The notes beneath the pieces are model-generated. The model was given only the letters and a program-made list of their open reading frames with translations, was not told where the DNA came from and searched no databases. The translations under genes and the position numbers were made by a program. Positions 1 to 9,766 of a stretch of DNA of 64,000 nucleotides are shown piece after piece. How positions within the stretch are numbered: position 1 is the stretch's first letter; every line of letters begins with the position of its first letter. The DNA is from Dactylococcopsis salina PCC 8305 (lineage in GTDB: Bacteria > Cyanobacteriota > Cyanobacteriia > Cyanobacteriales > Rubidibacteraceae): positions 3,183,840 through 3,247,839 of the forward strand of contig NC_019780.1 of the NCBI RefSeq assembly GCF_000317615.1, written 5' to 3'.

Positions 1-2
1 CG

Positions 3-2234
3 ACGTTTGGCAGTGCGATGGCGTTACCTGGCAATGTCGGTTTTATTAGTCAAAGTGGGGCGTTGTGTACTTCGATTTTAGATTGGAGTTTCCGCGAAAA
101 TGTCGGGTTTAGTGCCTTTGTTTCTATTGGATCAATGTTAGATGTCAATTGGGGCGATTTGATTGATTATCTGGGAGATGATCCCAATACGCACAGCATT
201 GTGATTTATATGGAATCGATCGGGGAGGCGCGATCGTTTCTTTCGGCGGCGAGAGAAGTGGCGTTAACGAAACCGATTATTGTTATTAAATCAGGACGCA
301 CCAGTGCAGCAGCGGCGGCGGCGGCTTCTCATACGGGGGCGTTAGCTGGCAGTGATGATGTCTTAGATGCAGCGTTTCGTCGGTGCGGTGTGTTACGAGT
401 GGAGACGATCGATGATCTGTTTAATCTCTCTGAAATTTTAGCGAAACAACCCCGTCCTCAAGGCAACCGCTTGACTATTTTAACTAATGCTGGCGGTCCG
501 GGTGTCTTAGCCACTGATGCGTTAATTCGTCGGGGAGGACAATTAGCAGAATTAGCACCAGCAACCATTACCGCTTTAAATGAATGTTTACCCACTCATT
601 GGAGTCATGGCAATCCGATCGATATTTTAGGAGATGCTGATCCCCAACGCTATAAAAGCGCGATCGAAGTTGTTGCCACTGATCCGAATAGTGATGGTTT
701 ACTGGTGATTCTCACCCCACAAGCGATGACGAATCCCACCGCCATTGCAGAAACTTTGTGTCAATTTTCCCACCTGAAAGGAAAGCCGCTTCTCGCCAGT
801 TGGATGGGAGGAAACAGTGTAGAAGCTGGGGAAAAACGTCTCAATGAAGCCAATATTTTTACCCTTCCCTATCCAGACACCGCAGCGCAAGTGTTTAACT
901 TAATGTGGCACTATAGTTATAACTTGCAGGGAATTTATGAAACCCCAATTTTAACCGAAGGAAAAGCGCCCGATCGCGCCCAAGTTGAAGAAATCTTCAA
1001 ATCTGCACAAAAATCAGGACGAACCCTCCTCACCGAATACGAATCGAAAAAACTGCTGAGTGCTTATCAGATTCCCACAGTGGAAACCCGTCTCGCCACC
1101 ACAGTAGAAGAAACCCTCACCGCTGCCGAAAGCATTGGTTATCCTGTTGTCTTAAAATTGTCCTCAGAAACCATTACCCATAAAACCGACGTGGGAGGGG
1201 TGAAACTGAATCTCAAAGACGCAGAGGCGGTTCGATCGGCTTATGAGAGCATTCGTGACGCTGTAGCGACGGCAGAATTTCAGGGTGTAACCGTTCAACC
1301 GATGCTGAAATTAGACGGCTATGAACTGATTTTAGGAAGCAGTCTTGATCCACAACTGGGTCCAGTGTTGCTGTTTGGGACAGGTGGCTCACTGGTGGAA
1401 GTCTTCCAAGACCGTGCTTTAGCCTTACCGCCACTGAATACCACTTTAGCGCGACGACTGATGGAACAAACTCGCATTTATAAAGCCTTACAGGGAGTGA
1501 GAGGACGTTCTACCGTTGATTTAGAGGCTCTAGAAGAAATTTTAGTGCAGTTTAGTCAATTAGTCGTAGAACAGCCCCAAATTAAAGAGATTGATATTAA
1601 CCCCTTGTTAGCTCAAACCTCAGAAAATGGGGGAATCATTGCGCTGGATGCACGGGTAGTGTTACATTCAGAAACAGAAAAACGTCCCAAACTTGCGATC
1701 CGTCCTTATCCGCATCAATATATCACGCAATGGGAACTCAACGATAAAACCCCTGTTACCATTCGTCCGATTCGTCCCGAAGACGAACCCCTAATTCGAT
1801 CGTTTCACGAAACCCTATCCGAGGAAAGTGTTTACTTGCGATATGCCCATCTGATTAAATTTAGTCATCGCATTGCTCATACTCGACTCACTCGTATTTG
1901 TTTTATAGATTACGATCGAGAAATGGCATTAGTTGCTGATTATCAAGATGAACAAGGAAAACATCAGATTCTCGGAGTAGGAAGACTGAGTCAAATTAAA
2001 GGCACTCATACCGCAGAATTTGGAATGTTGATCAGCGATCGATATCAACGTCAAGGACTAGGAACAGAATTTTTAAGTCAACTTTTGCACATCGGAAAAC
2101 TGGAAAAACTAGAGCGCATTGTTGCCTATATTCTGCCAGAAAATCGTCCCATGCAAAAAATCTGTCAAAGGTTGGGATTTGAAGTCAAAGAAGATAAAGA
2201 AGAAGGAATGATGGTCGCAGAAATTAACTTGTAA
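3..2234 (+). CDS. PatZ-like NDP-forming acyl-CoA synthetase fused to GNAT acetyltransferase (5' partial)
   Basis: The reading frame is open from the first bases of the window, so the N-terminus, including most of the CoA-binding Rossmann domain, is missing. What is visible is the succinyl-CoA-ligase-like domain (starting [11 protein letters not shown]), an ATP-grasp domain (about residues 340-560 counted from position 18, with YPVVLKLSS and THKTDVGGV) and a C-terminal GNAT domain (about 575-738, acetyl-CoA loop [11 protein letters not shown]). This order is that of the protein lysine acetyltransferases Pat/PatZ, which acetylate acetyl-CoA synthetase and other enzymes. The SHTGALAG histidine of active NDP-forming synthetases is kept; Salmonella Pat is reported to have lost it. 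Whether this protein makes acyl-CoA, acetylates proteins, or both cannot be told. The family is usually about 900 residues, so roughly 170 are off the edge. Confidence 0.88.
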   Translation, partial: TFGSAMALPGNVGFISQSGALCTSILDWSFRENVGFSAFVSIGSMLDVNWGDLIDYLGDDPNTHSIVIYMESIGEARSFLSAAREVALTKPIIVIKSGRTSAAAAAAASHTGALAGSDDVLDAAFRRCGVLRVETIDDLFNLSEILAKQPRPQGNRLTILTNAGGPGVLATDALIRRGGQLAELAPATITALNECLPTHWSHGNPIDILGDADPQRYKSAIEVVATDPNSDGLLVILTPQAMTNPTAIAETLCQFSHLKGKPLLASWMGGNSVEAGEKRLNEANIFTLPYPDTAAQVFNLMWHYSYNLQGIYETPILTEGKAPDRAQVEEIFKSAQKSGRTLLTEYESKKLLSAYQIPTVETRLATTVEETLTAAESIGYPVVLKLSSETITHKTDVGGVKLNLKDAEAVRSAYESIRDAVATAEFQGVTVQPMLKLDGYELILGSSLDPQLGPVLLFGTGGSLVEVFQDRALALPPLNTTLARRLMEQTRIYKALQGVRGRSTVDLEALEEILVQFSQLVVEQPQIKEIDINPLLAQTSENGGIIALDARVVLHSETEKRPKLAIRPYPHQYITQWELNDKTPVTIRPIRPEDEPLIRSFHETLSEESVYLRYAHLIKFSHRIAHTRLTRICFIDYDREMALVADYQDEQGKHQILGVGRLSQIKGTHTAEFGMLISDRYQRQGLGTEFLSQLLHIGKLEKLERIVAYILPENRPMQKICQRLGFEVKEDKEEGMMVAEINL

Positions 2235-2246
2235 TACTGTCATCAG

Positions 2247-2327
2247 TCGTAGGTTGGGTGGAACTAACGAAACCCAACACCAATCAATCGTAGGTTGGGT
2301 GGAACTAACGAAACCCAACACCAATCA
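2247..2327. repeat. Two tandem copies of the TAGGTTGGGTG inverted-repeat element
   Basis: Two nearly identical 40-bp units follow the stop codon. Each begins tcgtaggttgggtgg, has a short loop (aactaacg) and ends aaacccaacaccaatca, so each can fold into a hairpin (TTGGGT pairs with ACCCAA). The same element, in either orientation and with different loops, recurs near 9538, 9591, 9689, 17914, 31354, 34452, 34521, 50140, 55317 and 55349. The rest of the gap to 2533 has a small palindrome (agatgtaacatct, 2353-2365) and no other clear feature. Confidence 0.85.
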
Positions 2328-2352
2328 GTAGGGTGGGCAATGCCCACCCTAC
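2328..2352. terminator. Palindrome GTAGGGTGGGCA/TGCCCACCCTAC, probable terminator
   Basis: A 25-bp near-perfect inverted repeat with almost no loop lies about 95 bp after the acetyltransferase stop. The GTAGGGTGGGCA arm is shared with the 42-bp palindrome at 11667-11708, so this is a repeat family. There is no T-run directly after it, so termination is inferred from the stem only. Confidence 0.5.
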
Positions 2353-2533
2353 AAGATGTAACATCTGCTTTTTAAATTGGTCTTAGTTTTGAGTTCTAGT
2401 TAGCGAAATCCGTATCAACTCGGAAGAGAATAAATTAGCGTTACAAAACACTAAGAAAAGGAATTTATTATGCTAAAAAAGAAGAAGTAATCTTAACCCA
2501 ATTAATTATTTTAGTTAGAGGTCAAACCAATTT

Positions 2534-5500
2534 ATGCCACCCCGTCCTCCCCGTGTTTTGCGCCGACTCTGGCGTAGCTTGCAAGAGTTAGTTAGAGTCG
2601 TGATGCAGAAACTAAAACGCTTATTTATTATATTACTTCCCATAAATAAAAATAGTCAACTGAAAAAAGGCTTTGTTCTTCCCACAGCAACCCTCGTTTT
2701 ATTAGTCGTTAGTTTATTAGTGGGAGCGTTAATTGTTCGGACCGGACAAGAAGCGGAACAAGCAATTAGTCAACAAGCGCAACAAGAAATTTATAACGCA
2801 GCGACTCCAGCTATTGAAAGAGCAAAAGCTAAAATTGAGTTTCTCTTCCGAAAAGATAACCGTTTTCCAGCAGGGATTCCCTCAGAAGAATTTCTCAATA
2901 GCATGATGCTAAATAATGGGGGAATTGATAGCGATGGCGATGCGATCGACATTCAGATCACAGCCCAAGACCCCGATCGTTACACATTGAGTGACGAAGA
3001 TCGCTTGACGATTGCCAATGATAGTAGCGCAGAAAACGCTTGGCGATATCGCACCGACACTGATGGTGACGGCGTTGATGACAGTACCGTCAGCTATTCG
3101 ATTACGATCCTCAGTGAAACTGATGATGGGAGTGGAACAACGGTAAACATTAATAACTCAGAGTCAGACAAAGCAAATAACTTAGTGGTGCGATCGGGTC
3201 CAGTTAGCGCTGGAGCAACCAGCGACGCTCAAACTTGTGAAGACTTGGCGAGTTTAGACGCTTCTGAGGGGTGGTACACCGTAACGGGTTCAACCGTAAG
3301 GAAAAACTTTCAGATCAACGCCGTCGTCACCAACGATAATGAAGCAAACAAAGCCGTTAGCACCTTAGAAGTCCAACAAGATCGTGATCTCAGCACAGGA
3401 AATAAATGGGGAGCATGGTTTCGCTATGACCTAGAGTTTACCCCAGGTTCAAATTTTAACTGGAATGGGGCAATGTTTACCGCCGGGTCTTTATTAGTTA
3501 ATAATAGTGGTACCAAGACAACACGCCTCCGTTTAGTCAGTTCCCCATCATCTTGTTTATATACCAAACAGGCTTCTCAAATCACAATGGCGGAAGAAGA
3601 AGACCCCGATACAGGACAAACCACGTTTCAGGGTCAAGTGATGCGAGTTGACACTGACAGAGATGAGTGGGAGAGAAACGACGACGATCGCGTGTTAGTT
3701 GATCTGTTTCCAGGTCCCAACCAAAGACCACAGAATACAGGGTCTAACCCTCCCTATGAAACATTTGAACTACCGATGCACGACGATAACCCAAACTCAG
3801 GGGGACCAGAAGACTCTGTTATTGATAGTGATGTTGTTCGCCCCTCGCAGTATATGTTAGACCCAGTGTTGCTCATCAGTGAAAACACATCCCAAGCTCG
3901 TTATGAAGACGATCCCACGAATACCGCAGTTCGGAATGAAGATTGGGAAGATAACCCTTTAAGCACCCGCATCTTTAACCAAAATGCCAACCAACCTTTT
4001 GTGGATGATACCTATCGCGCAGATAACCGTTGGGGTCCCAAGCCTCAATATAATAATAATCCTGATTATCAAGTAACCGCAGCGAACAACGGGACAGAAA
4101 TCACAGGACAAGAAGGGCTAACAAAAATGCCCACTATAGCTGATCCAAACGTGGCAGGGTTAGATGGTTATTGGGAACGACGAGCAAATGTGGAAGGAAT
4201 GCGAATCATTGTCGGGGAAAGTTTCCAACTGGGACTCCCTCCTGGTGCGAGTCCATCCAATGAAGTTACAAACGCCAAAATTGCTTACATTGAATTTGAA
4301 AATCATACTCTCCCTTCCGGAAACGACAAAATTAACTTTCAACCTAGTGGTTTTAGCACTCCTTCAGGATTTAAAGCGGATACAGGAGAGGCTTATGGAG
4401 ATAGAGGAGGAGGCGATAAGTATGGTTGGCTCGATAGTGATGGGAATCCCTCTGCTAATGGTGAAACCCGCGATCGCGGCGGTAGTCCTCCCGAAAAGGT
4501 CACTCTTAACCACATGGATTTAGGCGACAGTAACCTCCAATGGCAAGTAGAAGTCCCTAATGGCACTTATGAATTGAAAATCGTCATGGGAGATGATGAT
4601 TACACAAACCAAGACAATAGTATTGCTTTAGAACCTTTTGTTCCTCCTGGTGATACGCCACCTGCCGTTCAAGCGGGTGCAGTTTATCATTGGGATGGTT
4701 ATCAAGATGAACCGGCGACTTGTATCGCACTAGCAGGACATCCAGGAGTTAGCGAAAGTACCCAATTTGATAATGTTACTGTTGGCGGTACAGACTACTT
4801 AGAAACGGATTTCCTCAATCGTAAGGGAAGTAATGGTTGGGAGTTTCCTTTCTATGCCAATTTCAGCACAGAAATTGATAACTCAACTAGCATTCTTCGC
4901 CAATCCTTGTCTAATCTCGCTCATTATGCAGGTGATCCTGATGGGGCATTTCCGCCAACCCAAGATGATGGTTCAAACTCTGACGCGGTTACTCATCCTT
5001 ATCCTCAACTCACTAAGTCGGGAAACTTCTCTAACCTGCGTCGCGCTATCTCAGAACTGGATGCAACGGGGACAAATTATGCCGATTTAAGTTTGGCGGA
5101 TCAAACGACATTACAAACAGCAACTTGTACTCTGGGAATGTTAGCCTACAATGTTGATTTGGTAGAAAGAGTATATGATGCAATTCCTGATAACGGAGGT
5201 GCTGGTTTAAATGCCCTTGGGGTACAAATTAGTCAACTAATAGACGGTGACATAACAAATGGAGAAATGGGGGGCGACCCAGATAACTTATGTGAGTCAG
5301 GAGATAGTTTTGGAGATGATGGCTGTCCTCCTGAAGACCCATATAGCGTTACTGATCCAACCAGTCCTAATCACTTTTCCAATTACTATACGCAGTTTAC
5401 CTCTCAAGAATGGATAAATGTTATTGAAGCAAATAACCTACTGGGAGCAGATACGGCACAAGCAACAGAAAGGGCAGAACAAATTACTCGTTTTCGACAA

Positions 5501-7174
5501 ATTGAGCGTGATCGGACTTTAGGTTTTGCAGAAGGTATTGGTGTTCCCAATTCAGGAGGAAGTTCTGATTACGATGCGGATAATACTCAGTTTGCGATTG
5601 GCTTTGATGATGGTAATTTTGTCAGTGGTCAAACCTTTAATGGAATCGAGTGTGATCCTACTACTTATGCTACAAGTGGCGGAAATTCAGCAAGAGCGCA
5701 ATTCGGTTTAGCCGTTGGATTTTGTTCAGCAGGTCAACCAAAATACCCTTGGCTGTTTTATTTATTCCCAGTCATAGACCACGATCATAACGGTGATTCT
5801 AGTGATGGGAATGAACAACCGACCTCAGAACCTTACATCAGTGATACCTATATCTTTGATGACAGTATGGCTGGTACTCCTGGCGGTGTTAATGGAGACT
5901 ACACCTATCAAGCGATTTCTGCTACTGATATTGCCAGTTTGGCTCTAACTCCCAGAGATGCAGATAGCTTTGTTCTTCCCACTACAACCAGTGACACGGG
6001 AACTGGAAACCGCATTTTCAAACCAGATGGGAATCCTCTATTCGTTCCCTTCATGGATAAAGCCATTTATGACGATCGAGAAAAAATGGATGTCCGTCTC
6101 CTTGATATTGACCTGGATCTGTTACGCAGTAATACAACGGGGAATACTAATGATGACTATTGGCTGCCCACCAGTTCCAGCGACAGAGATGCAGGTGTTG
6201 TTTATGCGTTCCGTGAAGATGCGGTTCGTGAAGATGCTATTGCTCGACCCTTTAACAACGATTGGGCGACTTGTGGTAACGAAAGTATGTTAACTGGGCT
6301 TGATCTGACCACAGGAAATGTGCTTTCCAACTTAAGCACCAGCGATACTTGTCGGATGCAACCCAGTATTCCCCAAGACCCGCCATTGAATGACGAAACG
6401 GGAGTGAGTGCCAAACCTGTAGATGGTTATGCTGACCCCGATCGCCGTCCCTATGGTTTCCGCTTGAAAAATGGTTCTGATCTCAGCCGTTCTAACAGCG
6501 ATAGCACGGGTTTGTCGTTCATTACAGACCAGCCCGTTTACATCCAAGGTGACTTTAATAAACATACGCAGGAAGAATTTACAGACACCTCGTCATCTTT
6601 CTATGATCGCTCGACCCTTAACACTAACTTTGCTACTGCAGCAGGGGAAACTTGGCGATCTTCAGAAATCATCGCCGATGGCATTACCCTCCTCTCGGAA
6701 GGGCTTACGGATCAAGCAACCACGGATCAAGTGAGTCCCAGTCCCAGTGACGACATCGAGGTTAATTCTATCCTAGTCAGTGCTATCATCCCTTCGCAGC
6801 CCAAAAAATATAATGGTGGGATTCACAACTTCCCCCGCTTCCTAGAAGATTGGGAAGGAACAGGAGGAACAGTGAAAATTCGAGGCTCGTTTATTCAGCT
6901 TAATTTTAGTAAGTATGCCACAGGCTCTTTCGATCAAGACAATCTCGATTCTGAATCACCTCAAAACTTGAGTGCAGGCGCAAATCTTCCTCACTATAGC
7001 CCTCCCACCCGTAACTGGGGATATGATGTGGGGTTACAGTATGTTTCCGCTGCTCCTGTGGCGGAACGTTTTGTGAGTAGCGAAAGCCCTCGCACCGAAA
7101 CCTATCGCGAACTCCCTGCTGATGATCCCTATATTCAAAACTTACTCGACGGAACTGTCGTTTCTACTCCCTAG
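2534..7174 (+). CDS. hpsA: HpsA-like hormogonium polysaccharide/pilus-associated giant protein
   Basis: The 1546-residue protein has a basic N-terminus (residues 1-45, rich in R and K), one hydrophobic segment (about 47-69, starting GFVLPTATLVLLVV) resembling a PilX/pseudopilin membrane helix, and then a very long polar extracellular region rich in D, N, S, T and G without obvious repeats. That architecture matches the cyanobacterial HpsA family, encoded in Nostoc ahead of the pseudopilin genes hpsB-hpsC and linked to polysaccharide secretion and gliding. The start at 2534 is preceded by agagg at 2517-2521. Three pseudopilin genes follow on the same strand with gaps of 11-60 bp, so an operon is likely. 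Assignment is by architecture and neighbourhood; the biochemical function is unknown. Confidence 0.75.
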   Translation: MPPRPPRVLRRLWRSLQELVRVVMQKLKRLFIILLPINKNSQLKKGFVLPTATLVLLVVSLLVGALIVRTGQEAEQAISQQAQQEIYNAATPAIERAKAKIEFLFRKDNRFPAGIPSEEFLNSMMLNNGGIDSDGDAIDIQITAQDPDRYTLSDEDRLTIANDSSAENAWRYRTDTDGDGVDDSTVSYSITILSETDDGSGTTVNINNSESDKANNLVVRSGPVSAGATSDAQTCEDLASLDASEGWYTVTGSTVRKNFQINAVVTNDNEANKAVSTLEVQQDRDLSTGNKWGAWFRYDLEFTPGSNFNWNGAMFTAGSLLVNNSGTKTTRLRLVSSPSSCLYTKQASQITMAEEEDPDTGQTTFQGQVMRVDTDRDEWERNDDDRVLVDLFPGPNQRPQNTGSNPPYETFELPMHDDNPNSGGPEDSVIDSDVVRPSQYMLDPVLLISENTSQARYEDDPTNTAVRNEDWEDNPLSTRIFNQNANQPFVDDTYRADNRWGPKPQYNNNPDYQVTAANNGTEITGQEGLTKMPTIADPNVAGLDGYWERRANVEGMRIIVGESFQLGLPPGASPSNEVTNAKIAYIEFENHTLPSGNDKINFQPSGFSTPSGFKADTGEAYGDRGGGDKYGWLDSDGNPSANGETRDRGGSPPEKVTLNHMDLGDSNLQWQVEVPNGTYELKIVMGDDDYTNQDNSIALEPFVPPGDTPPAVQAGAVYHWDGYQDEPATCIALAGHPGVSESTQFDNVTVGGTDYLETDFLNRKGSNGWEFPFYANFSTEIDNSTSILRQSLSNLAHYAGDPDGAFPPTQDDGSNSDAVTHPYPQLTKSGNFSNLRRAISELDATGTNYADLSLADQTTLQTATCTLGMLAYNVDLVERVYDAIPDNGGAGLNALGVQISQLIDGDITNGEMGGDPDNLCESGDSFGDDGCPPEDPYSVTDPTSPNHFSNYYTQFTSQEWINVIEANNLLGADTAQATERAEQITRFRQIERDRTLGFAEGIGVPNSGGSSDYDADNTQFAIGFDDGNFVSGQTFNGIECDPTTYATSGGNSARAQFGLAVGFCSAGQPKYPWLFYLFPVIDHDHNGDSSDGNEQPTSEPYISDTYIFDDSMAGTPGGVNGDYTYQAISATDIASLALTPRDADSFVLPTTTSDTGTGNRIFKPDGNPLFVPFMDKAIYDDREKMDVRLLDIDLDLLRSNTTGNTNDDYWLPTSSSDRDAGVVYAFREDAVREDAIARPFNNDWATCGNESMLTGLDLTTGNVLSNLSTSDTCRMQPSIPQDPPLNDETGVSAKPVDGYADPDRRPYGFRLKNGSDLSRSNSDSTGLSFITDQPVYIQGDFNKHTQEEFTDTSSSFYDRSTLNTNFATAAGETWRSSEIIADGITLLSEGLTDQATTDQVSPSPSDDIEVNSILVSAIIPSQPKKYNGGIHNFPRFLEDWEGTGGTVKIRGSFIQLNFSKYATGSFDQDNLDSESPQNLSAGANLPHYSPPTRNWGYDVGLQYVSAAPVAERFVSSESPRTETYRELPADDPYIQNLLDGTVVSTP

Positions 7175-7189
7175 CGTGAGGTAAGACTT

Positions 7190-7888
7190 ATGAATCAACT
7201 CCCTGTTTCCCAAACAATCAGGGGGGTTTCCCACTCCCAAAAGGGATTAACCCTCCTCGAAGTTACCGTTACGATTGTCATGCTCAGTGTGATTTTGATG
7301 GCAATGGCGCCCCCTTTATTAATTTCTGCAGCGACTCGCGTTAAATTACGACGCGCCTCCCAAGCTCGACTGTTGGCACAAGAAGAAGTAAATCGCGTAC
7401 AGGGAATTATGATGCGATCGCGCGATCAAAGTCTCCCCGCTAATGCCAATATTCCACCGATTAGCAATGCTTCCAATCTTGCGGAAACTGCTGTTCCCAC
7501 GACAATTGTTGATACTTATCCCAGTAGTGTGACAGAAGCACAAGCAGTGGATGTGGATCAAGATGGTGCAAATGATTTCTTTGTACAAGTCTTTCGAGAA
7601 CAAGGGGCGCTCTTTGCCGCCGGACCAGCGCCATGTGAACCCGCAGTTTTTAGGATGGGAGTTCGCGTTTACTCCATCCTTGCTGAAGATAATTTAAATT
7701 CAAATTCAGACAGTTTAGAGAAGGAACAAATTTCCTTACAATTTACCAACGGCTTACAAGGACAAACCACTAACCCCATGGGAGCTTTCCAAGCGGAAGT
7801 TAGTCGCAACGATCGAGAATTTTCTCTAGAGGCTTACGAAGACTATTTAGCTGGAAGCGGTGTTCCTGCGGCTTGTACATCTCAATAA
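7190..7888 (+). CDS. hpsB: HpsB-like type IV pseudopilin
   Basis: A 232-residue prepilin-like protein. The signature lies at residues 19-45: KGLTLLEVTVTIVMLSV, with Gly before the processed position, a Leu at +1 in place of the usual Phe or Met, and Glu at +5 as peptidase PilD expects. The C-terminal part is polar with scattered Cys. It starts 15 bp after hpsA and is followed by two more pseudopilins, so it is probably a minor pilin of a type II/IV-like assembly that acts with HpsA at the envelope. The symbol rests on gene order after hpsA, so PilV-like minor pilin is an equally safe name. Confidence 0.65.
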   Translation: MNQLPVSQTIRGVSHSQKGLTLLEVTVTIVMLSVILMAMAPPLLISAATRVKLRRASQARLLAQEEVNRVQGIMMRSRDQSLPANANIPPISNASNLAETAVPTTIVDTYPSSVTEAQAVDVDQDGANDFFVQVFREQGALFAAGPAPCEPAVFRMGVRVYSILAEDNLNSNSDSLEKEQISLQFTNGLQGQTTNPMGAFQAEVSRNDREFSLEAYEDYLAGSGVPAACTSQ

Positions 7889-7946
7889 TTCTGATTTTTG
7901 TTTCTTATCTTCCCAGATTGCTCTCAACTTCACTCAATCACGAACC

Positions 7947-8954
7947 ATGAAGACTTTTCTCCATAAATTTCTCACTCATTTGAATCAGAAAAAAAATCGT
8001 CTTCCTTTCTCATTAGGTTTTACCCTTATCGAATTATTAATCGCTACTGTCATGTCCAGTATTGTGATTTCTAGTTTGCTCTATTTAATGCTCAATGTGA
8101 TGCAAACCAATGCCAAAGAAACCGCTCGCAAAGATACCCTTCAAGAGATGCAAGTAGCACTAAATTTTATGACCAATGACTTGAGAGAAGCGGTTTATGT
8201 TTACACAGGAGAGGAATTAGACGATCGAGGGATTGATACTCCCAATGATGGTCTTAAAGACATTATGAATCTTCCTAACTCTGGAAACTTAGAACCAATT
8301 TTAGTGTTTTGGAAACTAGAAGATGCTCCCTATCAGAGTAGTGATAGTTTTCCCAGTGATTGTAGTGCGGCTAGTGTTGAGGCTTCTGAACGCACTTGTG
8401 ATCAGCTAAAAATTTCTCGGCGAACTTATACCTTAGTTGCTTATTTACAGGATAGTGATCCGACAGATACTTGGCAAGGAGAATCAGTGATTTATCGTTA
8501 TCAGTTAAGAAAGTACAACAGTAATCCTTTTAATACTCTTGAAAAAAAACCTGAATATATTGATCCTGTAAAAGAAAGTAGTTTTGCCAGTTGGCCCTAT
8601 GATGATACTGGTAGTCTTCCAAACAGTGGTAGTTATACGCTTACTGTTAATCGTGGAAGTGTTGGTGATGGCGGCAAAAGTGATGCTTTAGTCGATTTTG
8701 TCGATCGACACGACAACAGCAATTTCAGCGCAACTGATGTTAGTTGTCCCACCGGTTATCAACGCACGCCATCAGATGCGAGTGTTTCCAACAGTTTTTA
8801 TGCTTGTGTGGAAGATGTTTCTGGACAAAAAACTGTTACCGTTTATTTACGAGGAAACCCAGACGGACGAGCTAATGTTAATTTTGCTGATGGTTTTACC
8901 CCTCTTCCCACTCTTCAATCTAGTGTCGTTTTAAGAGGAGCAAATCAAGATTAA
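7947..8954 (+). CDS. hpsC: HpsC-like type IV pseudopilin
   Basis: The prepilin motif GFTLIELLIATVMSS is about 25 residues after the ATG at 7947. A longer frame opens at 7860, but this would overlap hpsB by 29 bp and add residues without pilin character, so 7947 is preferred (335 residues). After the hydrophobic helix comes a long polar pilin domain with several Cys (DCSAAS, ERTCDQL, DVSCPTGYQ, YACVED), suggesting disulfides. The family is the PilW/HpsC-type minor pseudopilin. It lies between hpsB and a FimT-like gene and is probably cotranscribed with them. Confidence 0.65.
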   Translation: MKTFLHKFLTHLNQKKNRLPFSLGFTLIELLIATVMSSIVISSLLYLMLNVMQTNAKETARKDTLQEMQVALNFMTNDLREAVYVYTGEELDDRGIDTPNDGLKDIMNLPNSGNLEPILVFWKLEDAPYQSSDSFPSDCSAASVEASERTCDQLKISRRTYTLVAYLQDSDPTDTWQGESVIYRYQLRKYNSNPFNTLEKKPEYIDPVKESSFASWPYDDTGSLPNSGSYTLTVNRGSVGDGGKSDALVDFVDRHDNSNFSATDVSCPTGYQRTPSDASVSNSFYACVEDVSGQKTVTVYLRGNPDGRANVNFADGFTPLPTLQSSVVLRGANQD

Positions 8955-8965
8955 TTAGTAAAAAG

Positions 8966-9523
8966 ATGCTGACTTTTAAATCTAAAAAAATGACAAATAA
9001 TCCTGCAATATGTTCACTTTCTTCAGAAGGGTTCACACTTCTAGAAGTAATAACAATTACTATTATTTTCGGTATTTTAGCGGCAGTTGCTGTCCCCAGT
9101 TGGCTCGGTTTAATCCAAGTTCAACGTCTCAATACAGCTAAAAGTGAACTCTTTCAAGAAATGCGAATTGCTCAACAAAAAGCGAAAGCAGAAAGAAATA
9201 GATGGCAAGTCACTTTTAGAGAAGAAAATAATATTCTTCAGTGGCGAACCGATGCGAGTTCTAGTAATAATATTTGTGACCAGACAACGGGTTGGAAAAG
9301 TCTCGATTCTGGAGTGACTCTCGATGAAGATAACATGACTTTTCGTTCTCTTGATGATTGTTGGCGAGTCCAGTTTGACGATCGAGGAAGGGCGATCGGC
9401 GCAGATGGTTTTTATACGGGAAGAATTACCCTTGAGGCTCAAAATATTAACGAGAAAAGATGTATTTATATCTCAACGTTTTTAGGAGCAATGAGAGAAG
9501 ATAAAAATCAGGAATGTGAATAA
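8966..9523 (+). CDS. GspH/FimT-family pseudopilin
   Basis: A 185-residue protein with prepilin motif EGFTLLEVITITIIFGIL followed by AVAVPSW, then the GspH/FimT-like beta domain that includes 'ELFQEMRIAQQKAKAERNRW'. Two Cys pairs are possible in the C-terminal half. An alternative ATG at 8990 gives a shorter leader and cannot be excluded. It closes the hpsA-pseudopilin run, 11 bp after the preceding gene. It would be an initiating or minor pilin of the same secretion/pilus machinery. Confidence 0.72.
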   Translation: MLTFKSKKMTNNPAICSLSSEGFTLLEVITITIIFGILAAVAVPSWLGLIQVQRLNTAKSELFQEMRIAQQKAKAERNRWQVTFREENNILQWRTDASSSNNICDQTTGWKSLDSGVTLDEDNMTFRSLDDCWRVQFDDRGRAIGADGFYTGRITLEAQNINEKRCIYISTFLGAMREDKNQECE

Positions 9524-9537
9524 TAAAAGAGCCAAAA

Positions 9538-9752
9538 CGTAGGTTGGGTGGAGGTAACGAAACCCCACATCAACCAGTGACCAGCCAAAACGTAGGTTGG
9601 GTGGAGGTAACGAAACCCAACATCAACCAGTGACCAGTTACCAGTAGTTCTGAAACTTACCACCGAACCTACTTTTGCTCTGCATTGGTGTTGGGTTACA
9701 TTTCATTCCACCCAACCTACTTTTGCTGGGAGACGTTCCATGGAACGTCTCT
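9538..9752. repeat. Cluster of TAGGTTGGGTG elements plus GAGACGTTCC palindrome
   Basis: The 243-bp gap between two converging genes is almost all repeats. Direct copies of cgtaggttgggtggaggtaa start at 9538 and 9591, an inverted copy lies at 9689-9720, and a perfect 22-bp palindrome (gagacgttcca/tggaacgtctc) at 9730-9751. Short heptad-like runs (cagtgac, cagttac) separate the units. The palindrome recurs at 17923-17950. No coding sequence is seen here. Confidence 0.85.
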
Positions 9753-9766
9753 ACATTGGTCACTGG

